Notes: generated by a model not told the origin, from the letters alone. 64,000 nucleotides of DNA from Curtobacterium flaccumfaciens (GCF_004361695.1 NZ_SNVW01000007.1:124001-188000); one strand, 5' to 3'. Shown: positions 39,292 through 48,563, counted from the stretch's first letter. A program made the numbers and translations.

Positions 39292-41013
39292 CTACTTGCG
39301 CAGCTCCAGGTACTTCGCGATGAGCGCCTTGGTCGAGGCGTCCTGCGCGTCGAGCGCGGCCTGGTCGCCCTCGACGGCCGGCGTGACCTGCAGCGCCAGC
39401 TGCTTGCCGAGCTCCACGCCCCACTGGTCGAACGAGTCGATGCCCCAGATCGTGCCCTCGGTGAACACGATGTGCTCGTAGAGCGCGATGAGCTGGCCGA
39501 GCACGCTCGGGGTGAGCTCCGGCGCGAGGATCGACGTCGTCGGCTTGTTGCCCGGGAACGTGCGCGCCGCGACGATGCCCTCGTCGGTGGTGCCCTCGGC
39601 CCGGACCTCGTCCGCCGTCTTGCCGAACGCCAGCGCCTTGGTCTGCGCGAAGAAGTTCGCCAGGAACAGCGTGTGCACGTCGGTGCCGGGTGCGACGCCC
39701 TTGCCGTCACCGGTCTCGTCCTTGAGCGGACGGGCCGGGTTCGCGACCGTGATGAAATCGGCCGGGATCAGGCGGGTGCCCTGGTGGATGAGCTGGTAGA
39801 ACGCGTGCTGGCCGTTCGTGCCCGGCTCGCCCCAGAAGACCTCGCCGGTCTCGGTGGTGACGGGCGAGCCGTCCCAGCGGACGCGCTTGCCGTTCGACTC
39901 CATGGTGAGCTGCTGCAGGTACGCGGCGAAGCGGTGCAGGTACTGCGTGTACGGCAGGACCGCGTGGCTCTGCGCACCGAGGAAGTTCGTGTACCAGACG
40001 TTGAGCAGGCCCATCAGGACGGGGACGTTCTGCTCCAGCGGCGTGGTGCGGACGTGCTCGTCGATGGCGTGGAAGCCGGCGAGGAACTGCTCCCAGTTCT
40101 CCGGGCCGATCGCGACGACGACGCTCGTGCCGATCGCGGAGTCGACGGAGTAGCGGCCACCCACCCAGTCCCAGAAGCCGAAGGCGTTCTCGGGGTCGAT
40201 GCCGAACGCGGCGACCTTGTCGAGCGCGGTCGACACGGCGACGAAGTGCTTCGCGACGGCGTTCGACTTCTCGTCGTCGGACGCGTCCGTGAGGCCGAGC
40301 TTCTCCCACAGCCACTGGCGCGCGAGGCGGGCGTTCGTCAGGGTCTCGAGCGTGCCGAAGGTCTTCGACGCGACGATGAAGAGCGTGGTCTCCGGGTCGA
40401 GGTCCACGGTCTTCTCGTAGATGTCCGCGGGGTCGATGTTCGAGACGAAGCGTGCCTCGAGGCCGGGCTGCACGTACGGCTTCAGTGCCTCGTAGACCAT
40501 GACCGGGCCGAGGTCCGAGCCGCCGATGCCGATGTTGACGACGGTCTCGATGCGCTTGCCGGTGACACCGGTCCACGAGCCGTCGCGCACCTGCGTCGCG
40601 AACGCGTAGACCTTGTCGAGCGTGGCGTGCACGTCGGCGTCGACGTCCTGGCCGTCGACGGTCAGCGGGGCGGCGGGGACGAGGCCCTCGGTCGCCTTCG
40701 GCCGGCGGAGCGCGGTGTGCAGCACGGCGCGGTCCTCGGTGGCGTTGATGTGTTCACCGGCGAGCATCGCCTGGAAACGCTCGGCGACGCCGGCGTCCTT
40801 CGCGACCTGCAGCAGTGCGCCGAGGATCTCGTCGTCGACGAGGCCCTTCGACAGGTCGACGGTGAGGTCCGCCGCCTGGAACGTGTAGCGCTCGGCACGG
40901 CCGGGGTCGCTGTCGAACCACCCTCGCAGGTCCGGGGTGAAGCCGGCGGCGATGCCGTCCAGCTTCTTCCAGCCTTCGGTCGATGTGGGGTCGACGGGCG
41001 CGGATTCGGTCAC
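39292..41013 (-). CDS. pgi: Glucose-6-phosphate isomerase
   Basis: The 573-residue enzyme interconverts glucose 6-phosphate and fructose 6-phosphate. Family signatures are [20 protein letters not shown] (phosphate-binding), [20 protein letters not shown] (with catalytic residues), [20 protein letters not shown], the Glu region [20 protein letters not shown] and the C-terminal [13 protein letters not shown] signature. The length is that of long bacterial/eukaryotic-type PGIs. The GTG at 41013 was chosen because a perfect AGGAGG lies seven bases upstream; the frame could extend 11 codons to an ATG. It appears monocistronic. Confidence 0.97.
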   Translation of the reverse strand: MTESAPVDPTSTEGWKKLDGIAAGFTPDLRGWFDSDPGRAERYTFQAADLTVDLSKGLVDDEILGALLQVAKDAGVAERFQAMLAGEHINATEDRAVLHTALRRPKATEGLVPAAPLTVDGQDVDADVHATLDKVYAFATQVRDGSWTGVTGKRIETVVNIGIGGSDLGPVMVYEALKPYVQPGLEARFVSNIDPADIYEKTVDLDPETTLFIVASKTFGTLETLTNARLARQWLWEKLGLTDASDDEKSNAVAKHFVAVSTALDKVAAFGIDPENAFGFWDWVGGRYSVDSAIGTSVVVAIGPENWEQFLAGFHAIDEHVRTTPLEQNVPVLMGLLNVWYTNFLGAQSHAVLPYTQYLHRFAAYLQQLTMESNGKRVRWDGSPVTTETGEVFWGEPGTNGQHAFYQLIHQGTRLIPADFITVANPARPLKDETGDGKGVAPGTDVHTLFLANFFAQTKALAFGKTADEVRAEGTTDEGIVAARTFPGNKPTTSILAPELTPSVLGQLIALYEHIVFTEGTIWGIDSFDQWGVELGKQLALQVTPAVEGDQAALDAQDASTKALIAKYLELRK

Positions 41014-41121
41014 GGGGTCCTCCTGGATCACCTTCAAGACGTACAAGCCCGCGGGTCACCGCAGCACTGCGTCGCGGACCGAGTTCGAGCGTAGTGCGCT
41101 CCGGCGCGTGGTGCGCACAGG

Positions 41122-41158
41122 GCGGCCGCCGGGTCAGGGACGGTCGAGCGGCGTGAAG
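41122..41158. repeat. 37-bp direct repeat, left copy (copA 3' end duplicate)
   Basis: The segment matches 41925-41961 at 35 of 37 positions. It begins GCGGCCGCC and ends GGTCGAGCGGCGTGAAG. It reproduces the last codons and stop of the copA gene (minus-strand reading FTPLDRP then TGA) 803 bp away, on the other side of the DUF3800-like gene. Confidence 0.85.
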
Positions 41159-41235
41159 GGTGTGTGACCACGACGCCGTATCGCCGAAATACCGAGCATG
41201 ATGCTCGGGGGCAGGTCGCGTGCCATGGTGTCGAG

Positions 41236-41823
41236 ATGCTCCTCCGCCCCGAGTTCACACTGCACGCATGGGTGGACGAGAGTGCGCGAGTCGCGAACGC
41301 CCACCCACCGGCCTACTTCCTCGGTGGTGTGGTCGCCGCCCCAGATGCGAGCGACGCGCATCGTGAGGCGCTCCGACCGCTCCAGAACACGCGGGGCAAG
41401 CTGCACTGGCGGGATCTCGACGCAGCCCACCGGAGCCGTGTGATGGCGACGCTCAGCGCGTTCGACGTCTACCACGTCGTGGCCGTGGGGACCCCGATGG
41501 ACCCGAGGAAGCAGGAGCGTGCTCGCGCGCTCTGTCTCGAACGCCTGGCTTGGGAACTGTGCGAGCGGCACCACGTCGAGCGCACGACGCTCGAAGCCCG
41601 AACTCCCTCGCTGATGGAACGTGACCGTCGGACGGTCGACGCCCTCCGTGGCCGCGGAGCACTTCCCCGTGGGATGCGCGTGGAGCACGGGCACCCGCTC
41701 GACGAGCCGATGCTGTGGATCGCGGACCAGGTCGTGGGCGCGGTGGGCGACGCGCACGTGGGCGATCACCGTTGGCTCCGAGCGCTGGCGGCCTCGGTCG
41801 AGATCGTCCGGATCGACCTGTAG
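41236..41823 (+). CDS. DUF3800-like protein (RNase H-fold-like), in a 0.8-kb islet
   Basis: The 195-residue product begins MLLRPEFTLHAWVDESARVA; the strand ending in W-V-D-E-S resembles the YIDES start of DUF3800 proteins. The C-terminal LDEPMLWIADQVVGAVGDAH resembles their D-x-x-x-x-AD-x-V-x-G block. DUF3800 is predicted to be RNase H-like; its function is not established. The assignment rests on two short motifs. The frame is open to a GTG at 41164, but homology starts at 41236. A palindrome CCGAGCAT-G-ATGCTCGG (41190-41206) precedes it. The gene is flanked by 37-bp direct repeats and has its own terminator, so it looks like inserted cargo. Confidence 0.6.
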   Translation: MLLRPEFTLHAWVDESARVANAHPPAYFLGGVVAAPDASDAHREALRPLQNTRGKLHWRDLDAAHRSRVMATLSAFDVYHVVAVGTPMDPRKQERARALCLERLAWELCERHHVERTTLEARTPSLMERDRRTVDALRGRGALPRGMRVEHGHPLDEPMLWIADQVVGAVGDAHVGDHRWLRALAASVEIVRIDL

Positions 41824-41832
41824 GAAGCGCGA

Positions 41833-41868
41833 AAGCCGGGTCCCGTCAAAGGGCGGGGGTCCCGGCTT
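41833..41868 (+). terminator. Terminator hairpin after the DUF3800-like gene
   Basis: Arms AAGCCGGG (41833-41840) and CCCGGCTT (41861-41868) form a stem nine bases after the stop, followed by the T-rich CTACTT. A further CCCCC-AGC-GGGGG stem lies at about 41880-41892. Confidence 0.65.
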
Positions 41869-41924
41869 CTACTTCCACAGCCCCCAGCGGGGGTGGGCAT
41901 GGACAGAGTAGCGCGTCGGCGTGC

Positions 41925-41961
41925 GCGGCCGCCAGGTCAGGGGCGGTCGAGCGGCGTGAAG
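41925..41961. repeat. 37-bp direct repeat, right copy (native copA 3' end)
   Basis: This copy includes the copA stop codon (41937-41939) and its last seven codons. It pairs with 41122-41158, differing at two positions. Confidence 0.85.
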
Positions 41962-44201
41962 CGACGGAGGCGCAGGCTGTTCGTCACGACGAAGACGGAC
42001 GAGAACGCCATCGCCGCGCCGGCCAGCACGGGGTTGAGCAGCCCCGCCATCGCGAGCGGGATCGCCGCGACGTTGTACGCGAACGCCCAGAACAGGTTGC
42101 CCTTGATCGTGCGGAGGGTGGCACGCGAGAGCCGGACCGCGTCGGCCACCACGGTGAGCCGACCACTGACCACGGTGATGTCGCTCGCCGCGATCGCCGC
42201 GTCCGTGCCGGCACCCATCGCGATGCCGAGGTCGGCGGCGGCGAGGGCGGCCGCGTCGTTCACGCCGTCCCCGACCATCGCGACGCTCCGCCCCTCGGCC
42301 TGCAGCCGTCGGACGGTCTCGAGCTTGGACGAGGGTGTGGCGCGGGCGTGCACCTCGTCGATGCCGACGGACGCGGCGACCGCACGGGCCGCCCCTTCGT
42401 TGTCGCCGGTGAGCAGCACCGGACGGAGCCCGAGCTCGACGAACCGACGGACGGCGTCCGCTGCCTCGGGCTTCACGGTGTCGCCGACGACGACCACGCC
42501 GAGCGCGGCGCCGTTCCGGGCGACCACGACCGCGGTCCCGGAGTCGGACTCGGCGTCCGCGAGGGCGGTGGCGAGCGTCTCCGGCAGGCCGATCGACCAC
42601 GACTCGGCGAGCCACCGCGCGGTCCCGACCAGCACGACGTCACCGTCGACCACGGCCTGCACGCCGGCACCGGGCGTCGCGGTGAACTGCGACGACTCGG
42701 CATGGGCGGTCCCGCGCTCCCGCGCACCGGCGACCACCGCGCGGCCGACCGGGTGCTCGGAACCGTCCTCGACGGCGGCGGCCAGCCGCAGGACCCCGTC
42801 GGCGTCGAGGTCGGTGCCCGGTGCGACGACGACCGATCGGAGCTCCATGACCCCGGTCGTCACGGTGCCGGTCTTGTCGAGCACGATGGTGTCGACGGCA
42901 CGGGTGCGTTCGAGCACCTGGGGTCCGCCGATGAGGATGCCGAGCTGCGAGCCGCGCCCCGTGCCGACCAGCAGGGCGGTCGGCGTCGCGAGACCGAGGG
43001 CGCACGGGCAGGCGATGATGAGGGTGGCGACGGCCGCGGTGAACGCCGCCGTCACGGATCCGCCGAGCACGAGCCAGCCGACGAACGCCAGGACCGCGAG
43101 CCCGATGACGATCGGGACGAACACCCCGGAGACACGGTCGGCCAGGCGCTGCACCTCGGCCTTGCCGGTCTGCGCGTCCTCGACGAGGCGTCCCATCCGA
43201 GCGAGTTCGGTGTCGGCTCCGACGCGGGTGACGGCCACGACGAGTCGGCCGCCCACGTTGACGGTCGCACCGGTGACGGGGTCGCCCGGACGCACCTCGA
43301 CCGGGACGGACTCGCCGGTGAGCATGCTGAGGTCCACCGCGGAGGACCCGTCGCGGACGGTGCCGTCGCTCGGGATCCGCTCGCCGGGACGCACGACGAC
43401 GACGTCGCCCACGACGAGCGACGCGGCGGGGACCCGGGTCTCCGAGCCATCGCGCAGCACGGTCGCGTCCTTCGCGCCGAGCTCGAGCAGGGCCCGGAGT
43501 GCCGCGCCGGACTGCTGCTTCGCCCGTGCTTCCATGTACCGGCCGGCGAGGATGAAGACGGTGACGGCGGTGGCGACCTCGAGGTAGAGGTCGCTCGCCT
43601 CGGGGTCGGTCGCGAACCACGAGAAGGTCATGTGCATGCCGGTCGTGCCGGCGTCCCCGAGGAACAGCGCGTACAGCGACCAGCCGAACGCGGCGAGGAC
43701 CCCGACGCTGACGAGGGTGTCCATCGTCGCGGCGCCGTGCCGGGCGTTCACCCACGCGGCACGGTGGAAGGGCAGCGCTCCCCAGACGGCGACGGGCGCA
43801 GCGAGGGCCAGCGCCAGCCACTGCCAGTTCGGGAACTGCAGCACGGGGACCATCGACAGCACGACCACGGGCAGGGCGAGGACCGCCGAGACCACGAGCC
43901 GCTGCCGGAGGGGCGCGGCGGGGTCGTCCACGGCAGCGTCGGCCGTGTCGTCGTCGGCGGCGACGGGCGGCGCCGGGACCGTGGCCCCGTACCCGGCCGA
44001 CTCGACCGCGGCGATCAGGGTGGCGGGGTCGGTGGACTCCGGGTCGTCGACCCGCACCTGCGCCTTCTCGGTCGCGTAGTTCACGGTCGCGGTGACCCCG
44101 GGGAGCTTGCCGAGCTTCCGCTCGATGCGGTTCGCGCACGACGCGCACGTCATCCCGGTGATGTCGAGTTCGACCACGCGGTCGACGACGTCGTCCGTCA
44201 C
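41937..44201 (-). CDS. copA: Cu(+)-exporting P1B-type ATPase
   Basis: The 754-residue ATPase has one N-terminal heavy-metal domain ([20 protein letters not shown]) and eight membrane helices. The transmembrane copper motif CPC lies in [20 protein letters not shown]. The phosphorylation site is [17 protein letters not shown], the actuator TGES lies in [13 protein letters not shown], the P-domain HP is in SEHPVGRAV, and the hinge is [20 protein letters not shown]. This is the standard copper(I) exporter set. Its GTG start overlaps the copZ stop (GTGA), and csoR is 17 bp beyond copZ, so the three form a copper operon. The last 37 bp are duplicated 0.8 kb downstream. Confidence 0.96.
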   Translation of the reverse strand: MTDDVVDRVVELDITGMTCASCANRIERKLGKLPGVTATVNYATEKAQVRVDDPESTDPATLIAAVESAGYGATVPAPPVAADDDTADAAVDDPAAPLRQRLVVSAVLALPVVVLSMVPVLQFPNWQWLALALAAPVAVWGALPFHRAAWVNARHGAATMDTLVSVGVLAAFGWSLYALFLGDAGTTGMHMTFSWFATDPEASDLYLEVATAVTVFILAGRYMEARAKQQSGAALRALLELGAKDATVLRDGSETRVPAASLVVGDVVVVRPGERIPSDGTVRDGSSAVDLSMLTGESVPVEVRPGDPVTGATVNVGGRLVVAVTRVGADTELARMGRLVEDAQTGKAEVQRLADRVSGVFVPIVIGLAVLAFVGWLVLGGSVTAAFTAAVATLIIACPCALGLATPTALLVGTGRGSQLGILIGGPQVLERTRAVDTIVLDKTGTVTTGVMELRSVVVAPGTDLDADGVLRLAAAVEDGSEHPVGRAVVAGARERGTAHAESSQFTATPGAGVQAVVDGDVVLVGTARWLAESWSIGLPETLATALADAESDSGTAVVVARNGAALGVVVVGDTVKPEAADAVRRFVELGLRPVLLTGDNEGAARAVAASVGIDEVHARATPSSKLETVRRLQAEGRSVAMVGDGVNDAAALAAADLGIAMGAGTDAAIAASDITVVSGRLTVVADAVRLSRATLRTIKGNLFWAFAYNVAAIPLAMAGLLNPVLAGAAMAFSSVFVVTNSLRLRRFTPLDRP

Positions 44202-44428
44202 GAGCGCACGACCTCGTAGCCCGCCTCGGCGACCGCGTCACGGAGCGACTCGGCCGTGACCGGGCGGTCCGACGTGACGGTGACCTCGGACCGGCCGCCG
44301 GGCACGAGCTGGACGGCGACGTCCGACACCCCGTCGAGTTCGGTGAGTTCCTCGGTGACGCTCATCACGCAGTGCTCGCAGGTCATGCCCTCGACGAGCA
44401 GGAGTTCGGTGTTGACGGTGTCGTTCAC
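44198..44428 (-). CDS. copZ: Copper chaperone (heavy-metal-associated domain)
   Basis: The 76-residue protein is a single HMA ferredoxin-like fold with the metal-binding motif [13 protein letters not shown] (Cys-x-x-Cys) after a short N-terminal extension, and ends [11 protein letters not shown]. It would carry Cu(I) in the cytosol and hand it to CopA, encoded immediately downstream with overlapping stop and start. Its acidic surface residues (TEELTELDG) fit this role. It is probably controlled by the CsoR encoded upstream. Confidence 0.95.
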   Translation of the reverse strand: MNDTVNTELLLVEGMTCEHCVMSVTEELTELDGVSDVAVQLVPGGRSEVTVTSDRPVTAESLRDAVAEAGYEVVRS

Positions 44429-44445
44429 GGTGTTCCTTCCGGTGT

Positions 44446-44736
44446 TCAGGAGCGGACGAGTCGGGCGATGGCCTCGCTCGCCTCGCGCACCTTGGCGTTA
44501 GCGGCGTCCCCGCCCTCGGCGACCGCCTCGGCGACGCAGTGGGACAGGTGGTCCTCGAGCAGCGACAGGGCGACGCGTTCGAGCGCCCGGTTCGCCGCGG
44601 AGATCTGGGTGAGGACGTCGATGCAGTAGGTCTCGTCCTCGACCATGCGGGCGATCCCCCGCACCTGGCCCTCGGCGCGACGGAGTCGCTTGAGCAGGTC
44701 GTCCTTGTCGCCGATGTAGCCGACGTGTTCGTGCAT
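44446..44736 (-). CDS. csoR: Copper-sensing repressor CsoR
   Basis: The 96-residue all-helical repressor has the CsoR motif set: LLKRLRRAEGQVRGIARMVE (helix 1), ETYCIDVLTQISAANRALE with the first Cys, and LLEDHLSHCVAEAV with the His and second Cys. Cu(I) binding to the Cys-His-Cys site releases DNA. The ATG at 44736 was chosen for its GGAGGA site. A GTACCCCCCTAGGGTAT operator lies about 30 bp upstream. It heads the csoR-copZ-copA operon, so the operon is autoregulated by copper. Confidence 0.95.
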   Translation of the reverse strand: MHEHVGYIGDKDDLLKRLRRAEGQVRGIARMVEDETYCIDVLTQISAANRALERVALSLLEDHLSHCVAEAVAEGGDAANAKVREASEAIARLVRS

Positions 44737-44757
44737 CGTGTCCTCCACCAGACTCAA

Positions 44758-44780
44758 TACGGTACCCCCCTAGGGTATTC
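44758..44780. promoter_or_regulatory. CsoR-type operator
   Basis: The sequence TACCCCCCTAGGGTA (44763-44777) is the near-palindromic C-tract/G-tract core of CsoR sites, flanked by an outer ATAC/GTAT pair. It lies between csoR and the divergent AraC gene and overlaps the minus-strand promoter region, where copper-free CsoR would block transcription. Confidence 0.75.
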
Positions 44781-44817
44781 CTTCGACGTGTCGCCGCAAC
44801 CGTGGCAAGATGCGCGC

Positions 44818-46011
44818 ATGACCGCCTCGTCGACGAACGGCTTCCGCAGACTGCGGTTCACCGACGCCGACGGCTCCGACTACTCCGCCATCTTCGAGGC
44901 CGAGTACCACGGCTCCGACTTCGCGTCGGACACCTTCGCGACCGACGACGCCCGGTACGAGTACACCGTGGTGGGCGACGACGACCTCACCCTCCGGACG
45001 ATGCGTGCCGAGGGTGGCAAGCGCGGCGGGGTGATCGGTCCGCGGGACGACCACGTGGTGTTCTGGCTCACGAAGGGCCGGCTCGAGATGCACTTCACCG
45101 ACCGGACCCGCGTCGTCGAGCCCGGCAGCCCCTACATCGCGTCGGCGTCCGAGGCCTACCGGTTCGAGTCGACCGGGACCGTCTACAACGGGGTCCACGT
45201 CGCCGACCGGTTCCTCCGCGAGGTCGGGAAGGACCTCGGGTTCCGGCTGCCGGCCGGTCCACTGCTCTTCGACCAGCAGGACGAGGTCGTCGCCCGGCGC
45301 GAACCCCTCCGCCACCTCATCCACGAGCTCGGCCCGATGCTCGTCGACGACCGGGTCCACGGCGCGATGAGGACCGAGCTGAACCGTCGCCTCGCCGTCG
45401 TCGTGCTCGACACGTTCCCGATCCGGAACCGCGGGACCGACGTGCCGGTGGCGAACCGGCTGCGGGACGCGATCCGCTTCATCGAGGCGAACGCGGCGGC
45501 GCGGCCGTCCGTGCCCGAGATCGCCGCGGCGTGCGGCCTCAGCCAGCGCGGCCTGCAGGACGTCTTCGCCCGCACGCTGGACTCGACCCCGCACCGGTTC
45601 CTCCGCGACCACCGACTCGATCGTGTCCGGCAGGAGCTCCTGCGCGGCGACGGCTCCGACGGGGTGTCCGCCGTCGGCGGGCGATGGGGGTTCACCAACG
45701 CCGGTCGGTTCGCCGCCGCGTACCGCGAACGCTTCGGCGAGGACCCCGGCACCACGATGCGGGCCGCACTGGGCGCCCGCCCCGACGCGGGACGGGCGTC
45801 GTGGCGCCTGCGGCGCGCACTCGCCTTCATCGAGCAGCACCTCGACGACGACCTGACGGTCCAGGACATCGCCGACGCGGCCGGCGTGCGTCCGCGACGG
45901 CTCCAGCAGCTCTTCCAGGAGGAACGGGGCGAGTCCCCGATGGCGGCCGTCCGTTCGATCCGTGGTGCGTCGGAACGCAGCGACGCAGCCGGAATCCGCG
46001 CGCTCGACTGA
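44818..46011 (+). CDS. AraC-family regulator with a second partial HTH
   Basis: The 397-residue protein has a cupin-like N-terminal domain (to about residue 200, with RDDHVVFWLTKGRLEMHFTD). It continues with a full AraC DNA-binding domain: LRDAIRFIEANAAARPSVPE, IAAACGLSQRGLQDVFAR, and second helix-turn-helix WGFTNAGRFAAAYRERFGED. It then carries an extra copy of the first AraC sub-domain, RRALAFIEQHLDDDLTVQDI plus AGVRPRRLQQLFQEE, and stops before the second half. Such a one-and-a-half AraC domain is unusual. A CAAGAT hexamer (44806-44811) lies six bases before the ATG. The target is unknown; the divergent csoR promoter lies 80 bp away. Confidence 0.82.
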   Translation: MTASSTNGFRRLRFTDADGSDYSAIFEAEYHGSDFASDTFATDDARYEYTVVGDDDLTLRTMRAEGGKRGGVIGPRDDHVVFWLTKGRLEMHFTDRTRVVEPGSPYIASASEAYRFESTGTVYNGVHVADRFLREVGKDLGFRLPAGPLLFDQQDEVVARREPLRHLIHELGPMLVDDRVHGAMRTELNRRLAVVVLDTFPIRNRGTDVPVANRLRDAIRFIEANAAARPSVPEIAAACGLSQRGLQDVFARTLDSTPHRFLRDHRLDRVRQELLRGDGSDGVSAVGGRWGFTNAGRFAAAYRERFGEDPGTTMRAALGARPDAGRASWRLRRALAFIEQHLDDDLTVQDIADAAGVRPRRLQQLFQEERGESPMAAVRSIRGASERSDAAGIRALD

Positions 46012-46173
46012 GCCGACCCACCCCGCGGGGTACGCCCGCACTGGGATCGGGCCGTTTCTCTGGAAATCGGCTGAAACCGATGACCCGTGTGTGACGAACC
46101 TCTGGTGAGCCCCGTCTCATCCGTGAACAGCAACCGCTGGGAACGCCCGGCGGGACGATCGGAAGGAACGAAC

Positions 46174-46641
46174 ATGGCTGACACCACCATCACCCCCGCG
46201 ACCACCAGCACGGCGGCGACCCGCAACACCGGCACCCACTCGGGCGCGAACGGCGTCACGGGCAAGACCGTCATCGACGACACCGTCGTGTCGAAGGTCG
46301 CCGGGATCGCCGCCCGCGAGGTGAACGGCGTCCACTCCCTGGGCAACGGTGCCGCCCGTGCGATCGGTGCCCTCCGCGACGCCATCGGCCAGCGCGACTT
46401 CGGTCAGGGCGTCAAGGTCGAGGTCGGCGAGAAGCAGGTCGCCGCGGACATCGTGATCGTCGCCGAGTACCCGGTCGCCCTCCAGCAGGTCGCCGACGGC
46501 GTCCGTGCCGGTGTCGCCCGTGCCCTCGAGCAGATCGTGGGCATGGAGGTCGCCGAGGTCAACGTGACCGTGCAGGACGTCTTCATCCCGGGTGACGACG
46601 ACGACAAGGACGACGAGAAGAAGGAAGCGCGAGTCGCATGA
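46174..46641 (+). CDS. Asp23/Gls24 family envelope stress protein
   Basis: The 155-residue protein carries the Asp23 domain from about residue 30: TVIDDTVVSKVAGIAAREVN, then GVHSLGN, VEVGEKQVAADIVIVAEYPV and VNVTVQDVFIPGDDDD. An acidic/basic tail (DDKDDEKKEARVA) ends it. Asp23 proteins line the inner face of the membrane through an AmaP anchor and respond to cell-envelope stress. It opens a run of eight closely packed genes on the same strand. A GGAAGGAA site precedes the ATG. Confidence 0.9.
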   Translation: MADTTITPATTSTAATRNTGTHSGANGVTGKTVIDDTVVSKVAGIAAREVNGVHSLGNGAARAIGALRDAIGQRDFGQGVKVEVGEKQVAADIVIVAEYPVALQQVADGVRAGVARALEQIVGMEVAEVNVTVQDVFIPGDDDDKDDEKKEARVA

Positions 46642-46829
46642 GCAACACACTGATGGGCGCCCTCATCGGCGCCGTCCTCGCCGTCGTGGCACTGCAGTTC
46701 GGCTTCTGGGGCTTCGTGCTCGTGGTCGTGTTCGGTGCGGTCGGGGCCCTCGTGGCCGCGCTCGTGACCGGCCGCATCGACCGCGGCGCCCTCGCCGACG
46801 TGCTGACCGGGCGCCGGAGCTCACGATGA
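46638..46829 (+). CDS. Small hydrophobic membrane protein (DUF2273-like)
   Basis: The 63-residue protein is almost all membrane: TLMGALIGAVLAVVALQFGF and VLVVVFGAVGALVAALVTG form two helices, followed by a short basic tail. Small two-helix DUF2273 proteins are regular neighbours of asp23/amaP genes. It overlaps both neighbours by ATGA, so translation is coupled on each side. The family label rests on size, topology and context. Confidence 0.78.
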   Translation: MSNTLMGALIGAVLAVVALQFGFWGFVLVVVFGAVGALVAALVTGRIDRGALADVLTGRRSSR

Positions 46830-47158
46830 CCCCCGGCCCGGACGGCGTCTCGTCTGCTGCTGTCGCGGGCCGCGTCGAGATCACCGCTCGCGCACTGACC
46901 TCGCTGGCGCGGGCCGTCGCAGCCGAACGGCTCGGCGCCCCCGCCAAGCGGGTGCGTGTCGGACTCGGCGACGCGTCCGGCGCACTCTCCCTCGACATCA
47001 CCGGCCCGATCGCGGCGGGCGACGACATCGTCGGCCGCTCCGCCCGGGTCGCCGAGGAGGTCAAGGGCCGCGTGGGTGACCTCACCGGCCGTCGCGTCGG
47101 CAGTGCCCACATCGAACTCACCGGGATCGTGCGCGAGCGCAAGACCCGGACCGTCTAG
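46826..47158 (+). CDS. Asp23/Gls24-like protein
   Basis: The 110-residue product resembles a minimal Asp23 domain lacking the long N-terminal region: VAGRVEITARALTSLARAVA, VRVGLGDASGALSLDITGPI, then VAEEVKGRVGDLTGRRVGSA and HIELTGIV. It is the second member of the family in this operon. The start overlaps the upstream stop (ATGA), and the next gene begins nine bases after its stop. Confidence 0.78.
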   Translation: MTPGPDGVSSAAVAGRVEITARALTSLARAVAAERLGAPAKRVRVGLGDASGALSLDITGPIAAGDDIVGRSARVAEEVKGRVGDLTGRRVGSAHIELTGIVRERKTRTV

Positions 47159-47167
47159 GAGGCCATC

Positions 47168-47743
47168 ATGAGCAACGGTTCCGTGGAACGGCGCATCCGT
47201 CGCCGGAGCGTCCACCGCTCCCGCTCGACCGCCGTGGCCGTCGCCCTCGTCGTGCTCGTCCTCGTCGCAGCGTGGATCGGCACCGAGTCCGTCCTCCGGG
47301 CGATCGGTCGGCCTCCGCTCCTCGCCGACCCGCAGTCCGCGGTCGACGCGGCACTCCGGCCCGACGCGGCGTTCCTGACGATCGCCGAGGTCGTCGCCGT
47401 CGTGCTGGTCGTCCTCGGGGTCGTGCTGATCGTCCTCGCCCTCAAGCCGGGTCGGCAGCACCGCTCCGTCGTCGAACACGACCGCGGCGCCGTCATCATC
47501 GACACCCGCATCCTGGCGTCGACCGCAGCGAACGCGGCCGGCACCGCGGCGGGCGTCCCCGAGGGCAACGCCTCGGCGACCGCACGTGGCCGCCGGACCG
47601 AGGTCCGCGTGGTCCCCGTCACCGGGGTGCCCGTCGACGAGAGCGTCGTCCGCGACGCCGTCCGCGACCGCCTCAGCGGCCTGGACGAACGATTCGGCCG
47701 GAGCGTTCGCGTCCGGGTCGAGGAGAAGGGAACCCTCGCATGA
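47168..47743 (+). CDS. DUF6286/AmaP-like membrane protein
   Basis: This 191-residue protein has a basic N-terminus (RRIRRRSVHRSRS), two helices (VAVALVVLVLVAAWIGTESV and IAEVVAVVLVVLGVVLIVLA) and a cytosolic C-terminal domain with VVPVTGVPVDESVVRDAVRD. The plan matches alkaline-shock membrane anchors that hold Asp23 at the membrane. Assignment to DUF6286 is by pattern and context. It overlaps the next gene by ATGA. Confidence 0.75.
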   Translation: MSNGSVERRIRRRSVHRSRSTAVAVALVVLVLVAAWIGTESVLRAIGRPPLLADPQSAVDAALRPDAAFLTIAEVVAVVLVVLGVVLIVLALKPGRQHRSVVEHDRGAVIIDTRILASTAANAAGTAAGVPEGNASATARGRRTEVRVVPVTGVPVDESVVRDAVRDRLSGLDERFGRSVRVRVEEKGTLA

Positions 47744-48303
47744 CCAAGAGCAACCGGACCCTCAACCGGATCATCCTCCTCGTGCTCGGCCTGGTCGCCG
47801 TCGTGGTCGGACTCGTCATCGGCGCGGGCGTCCTGCCCGCCGTCCGCGACGCGACCGCCCAGTACGTCGACCTCCCCCGCAGCCTCGACGTGCCCGCGTC
47901 CTCGCTGTGGATCATCGCCGGCGCATGCGCCCTCGTCATCGTGCTCGCCCTCGTGTGGGTGTTCACCCGTGGCGGTGGCGGCACCTCGGTCGCCGTCCGG
48001 GAACGCTCCGGCGACGACGCGGTGACCGTCAACGTGGCGCTCGTCCGTGACGTCCTCGACCACGAGCTCTCCGGCGTCCGTGACGTCGTCGGCTCGCGGG
48101 TCGACACCTACCTCGTCCGCCGGCAGCGTGCCGCTCGGATCCGGGTCGCCGTCCGCCGCGGCGGCGACGCGGTCACCGTGCTCGACGCCGTCGACCGGGC
48201 GGTCGCGGTCCTGGACCGCACCCTCGGCCGCCAGGTGCCGGTGCTCGTGCACCTCACCGGCGGTACCCGCTCCGCGCTCGCGAAGCCGACCCGCGTCCGC
48301 TGA
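47740..48303 (+). CDS. AmaP-like membrane anchor protein
   Basis: The 187-residue protein shares the plan of its upstream neighbour: two helices (IILLVLGLVAVVVGLVIGAG and LWIIAGACALVIVLALVWVF) and a cytosolic domain with VALVRDVLDHELSGVRDVVG and RAVAVLDRTLGRQVPVLVHL. This is the arrangement of AmaP, the anchor of Asp23. Two consecutive anchors and three Asp23-like proteins suggest a hetero-oligomeric layer under the membrane. Confidence 0.78.
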   Translation: MTKSNRTLNRIILLVLGLVAVVVGLVIGAGVLPAVRDATAQYVDLPRSLDVPASSLWIIAGACALVIVLALVWVFTRGGGGTSVAVRERSGDDAVTVNVALVRDVLDHELSGVRDVVGSRVDTYLVRRQRAARIRVAVRRGGDAVTVLDAVDRAVAVLDRTLGRQVPVLVHLTGGTRSALAKPTRVR

Positions 48304-48389
48304 CAGCCGTCAGCACGACGCACCACGGGCCTCCCGGCCCATCCCGCACCACCCACCGGGCGCACGCCCGACCGACGAAAGGACCCGTC

Positions 48390-48563
48390 ATGGGACTCGA
48401 CGACAAGATCAAGAACGCCGCTCAGGACCTCGCCGGCAAGGCGAAGGAAGCGCTCGGCAACGCCACCAACGACGACTCCAAGGTCGCCGAGGGCAAGAAG
48501 GACCAGGCCTCCGCGAGCGTCAAGCAGACCGGCGAGGACGTCAAGGACGTCTTCAAGAAGTAG
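48390..48563 (+). CDS. CsbD family stress-response protein (57 aa)
   Basis: This short gene starts MGLDDKIKNAAQDLAGKAKE and has KEALGNATNDDSKVAEGKKD, the Lys/Ala/Asp-rich helical pattern of CsbD-like proteins, which are strongly induced by general stress in many bacteria. A GAAAGGA site precedes the ATG. Its place inside the Asp23 cluster supports a shared stress regulon. The biochemical role of CsbD is unknown. Confidence 0.85.
   Translation: MGLDDKIKNAAQDLAGKAKEALGNATNDDSKVAEGKKDQASASVKQTGEDVKDVFKK

Noticed and set aside
41164..41235. Upstream GTG start (41164) for the DUF3800-like gene
   Set aside because: The extra 24 residues are unconserved-looking and lie over a palindrome (41190-41206) better explained as a regulatory site. 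It is kept as an alternative.
41134..41769. Minus-strand frame ending FTPLDRP opposite the DUF3800-like gene
   Set aside because: It reads through the duplicated copA end by chance. The copA-like tail comes from the 37-bp repeat; the rest has no copA similarity.
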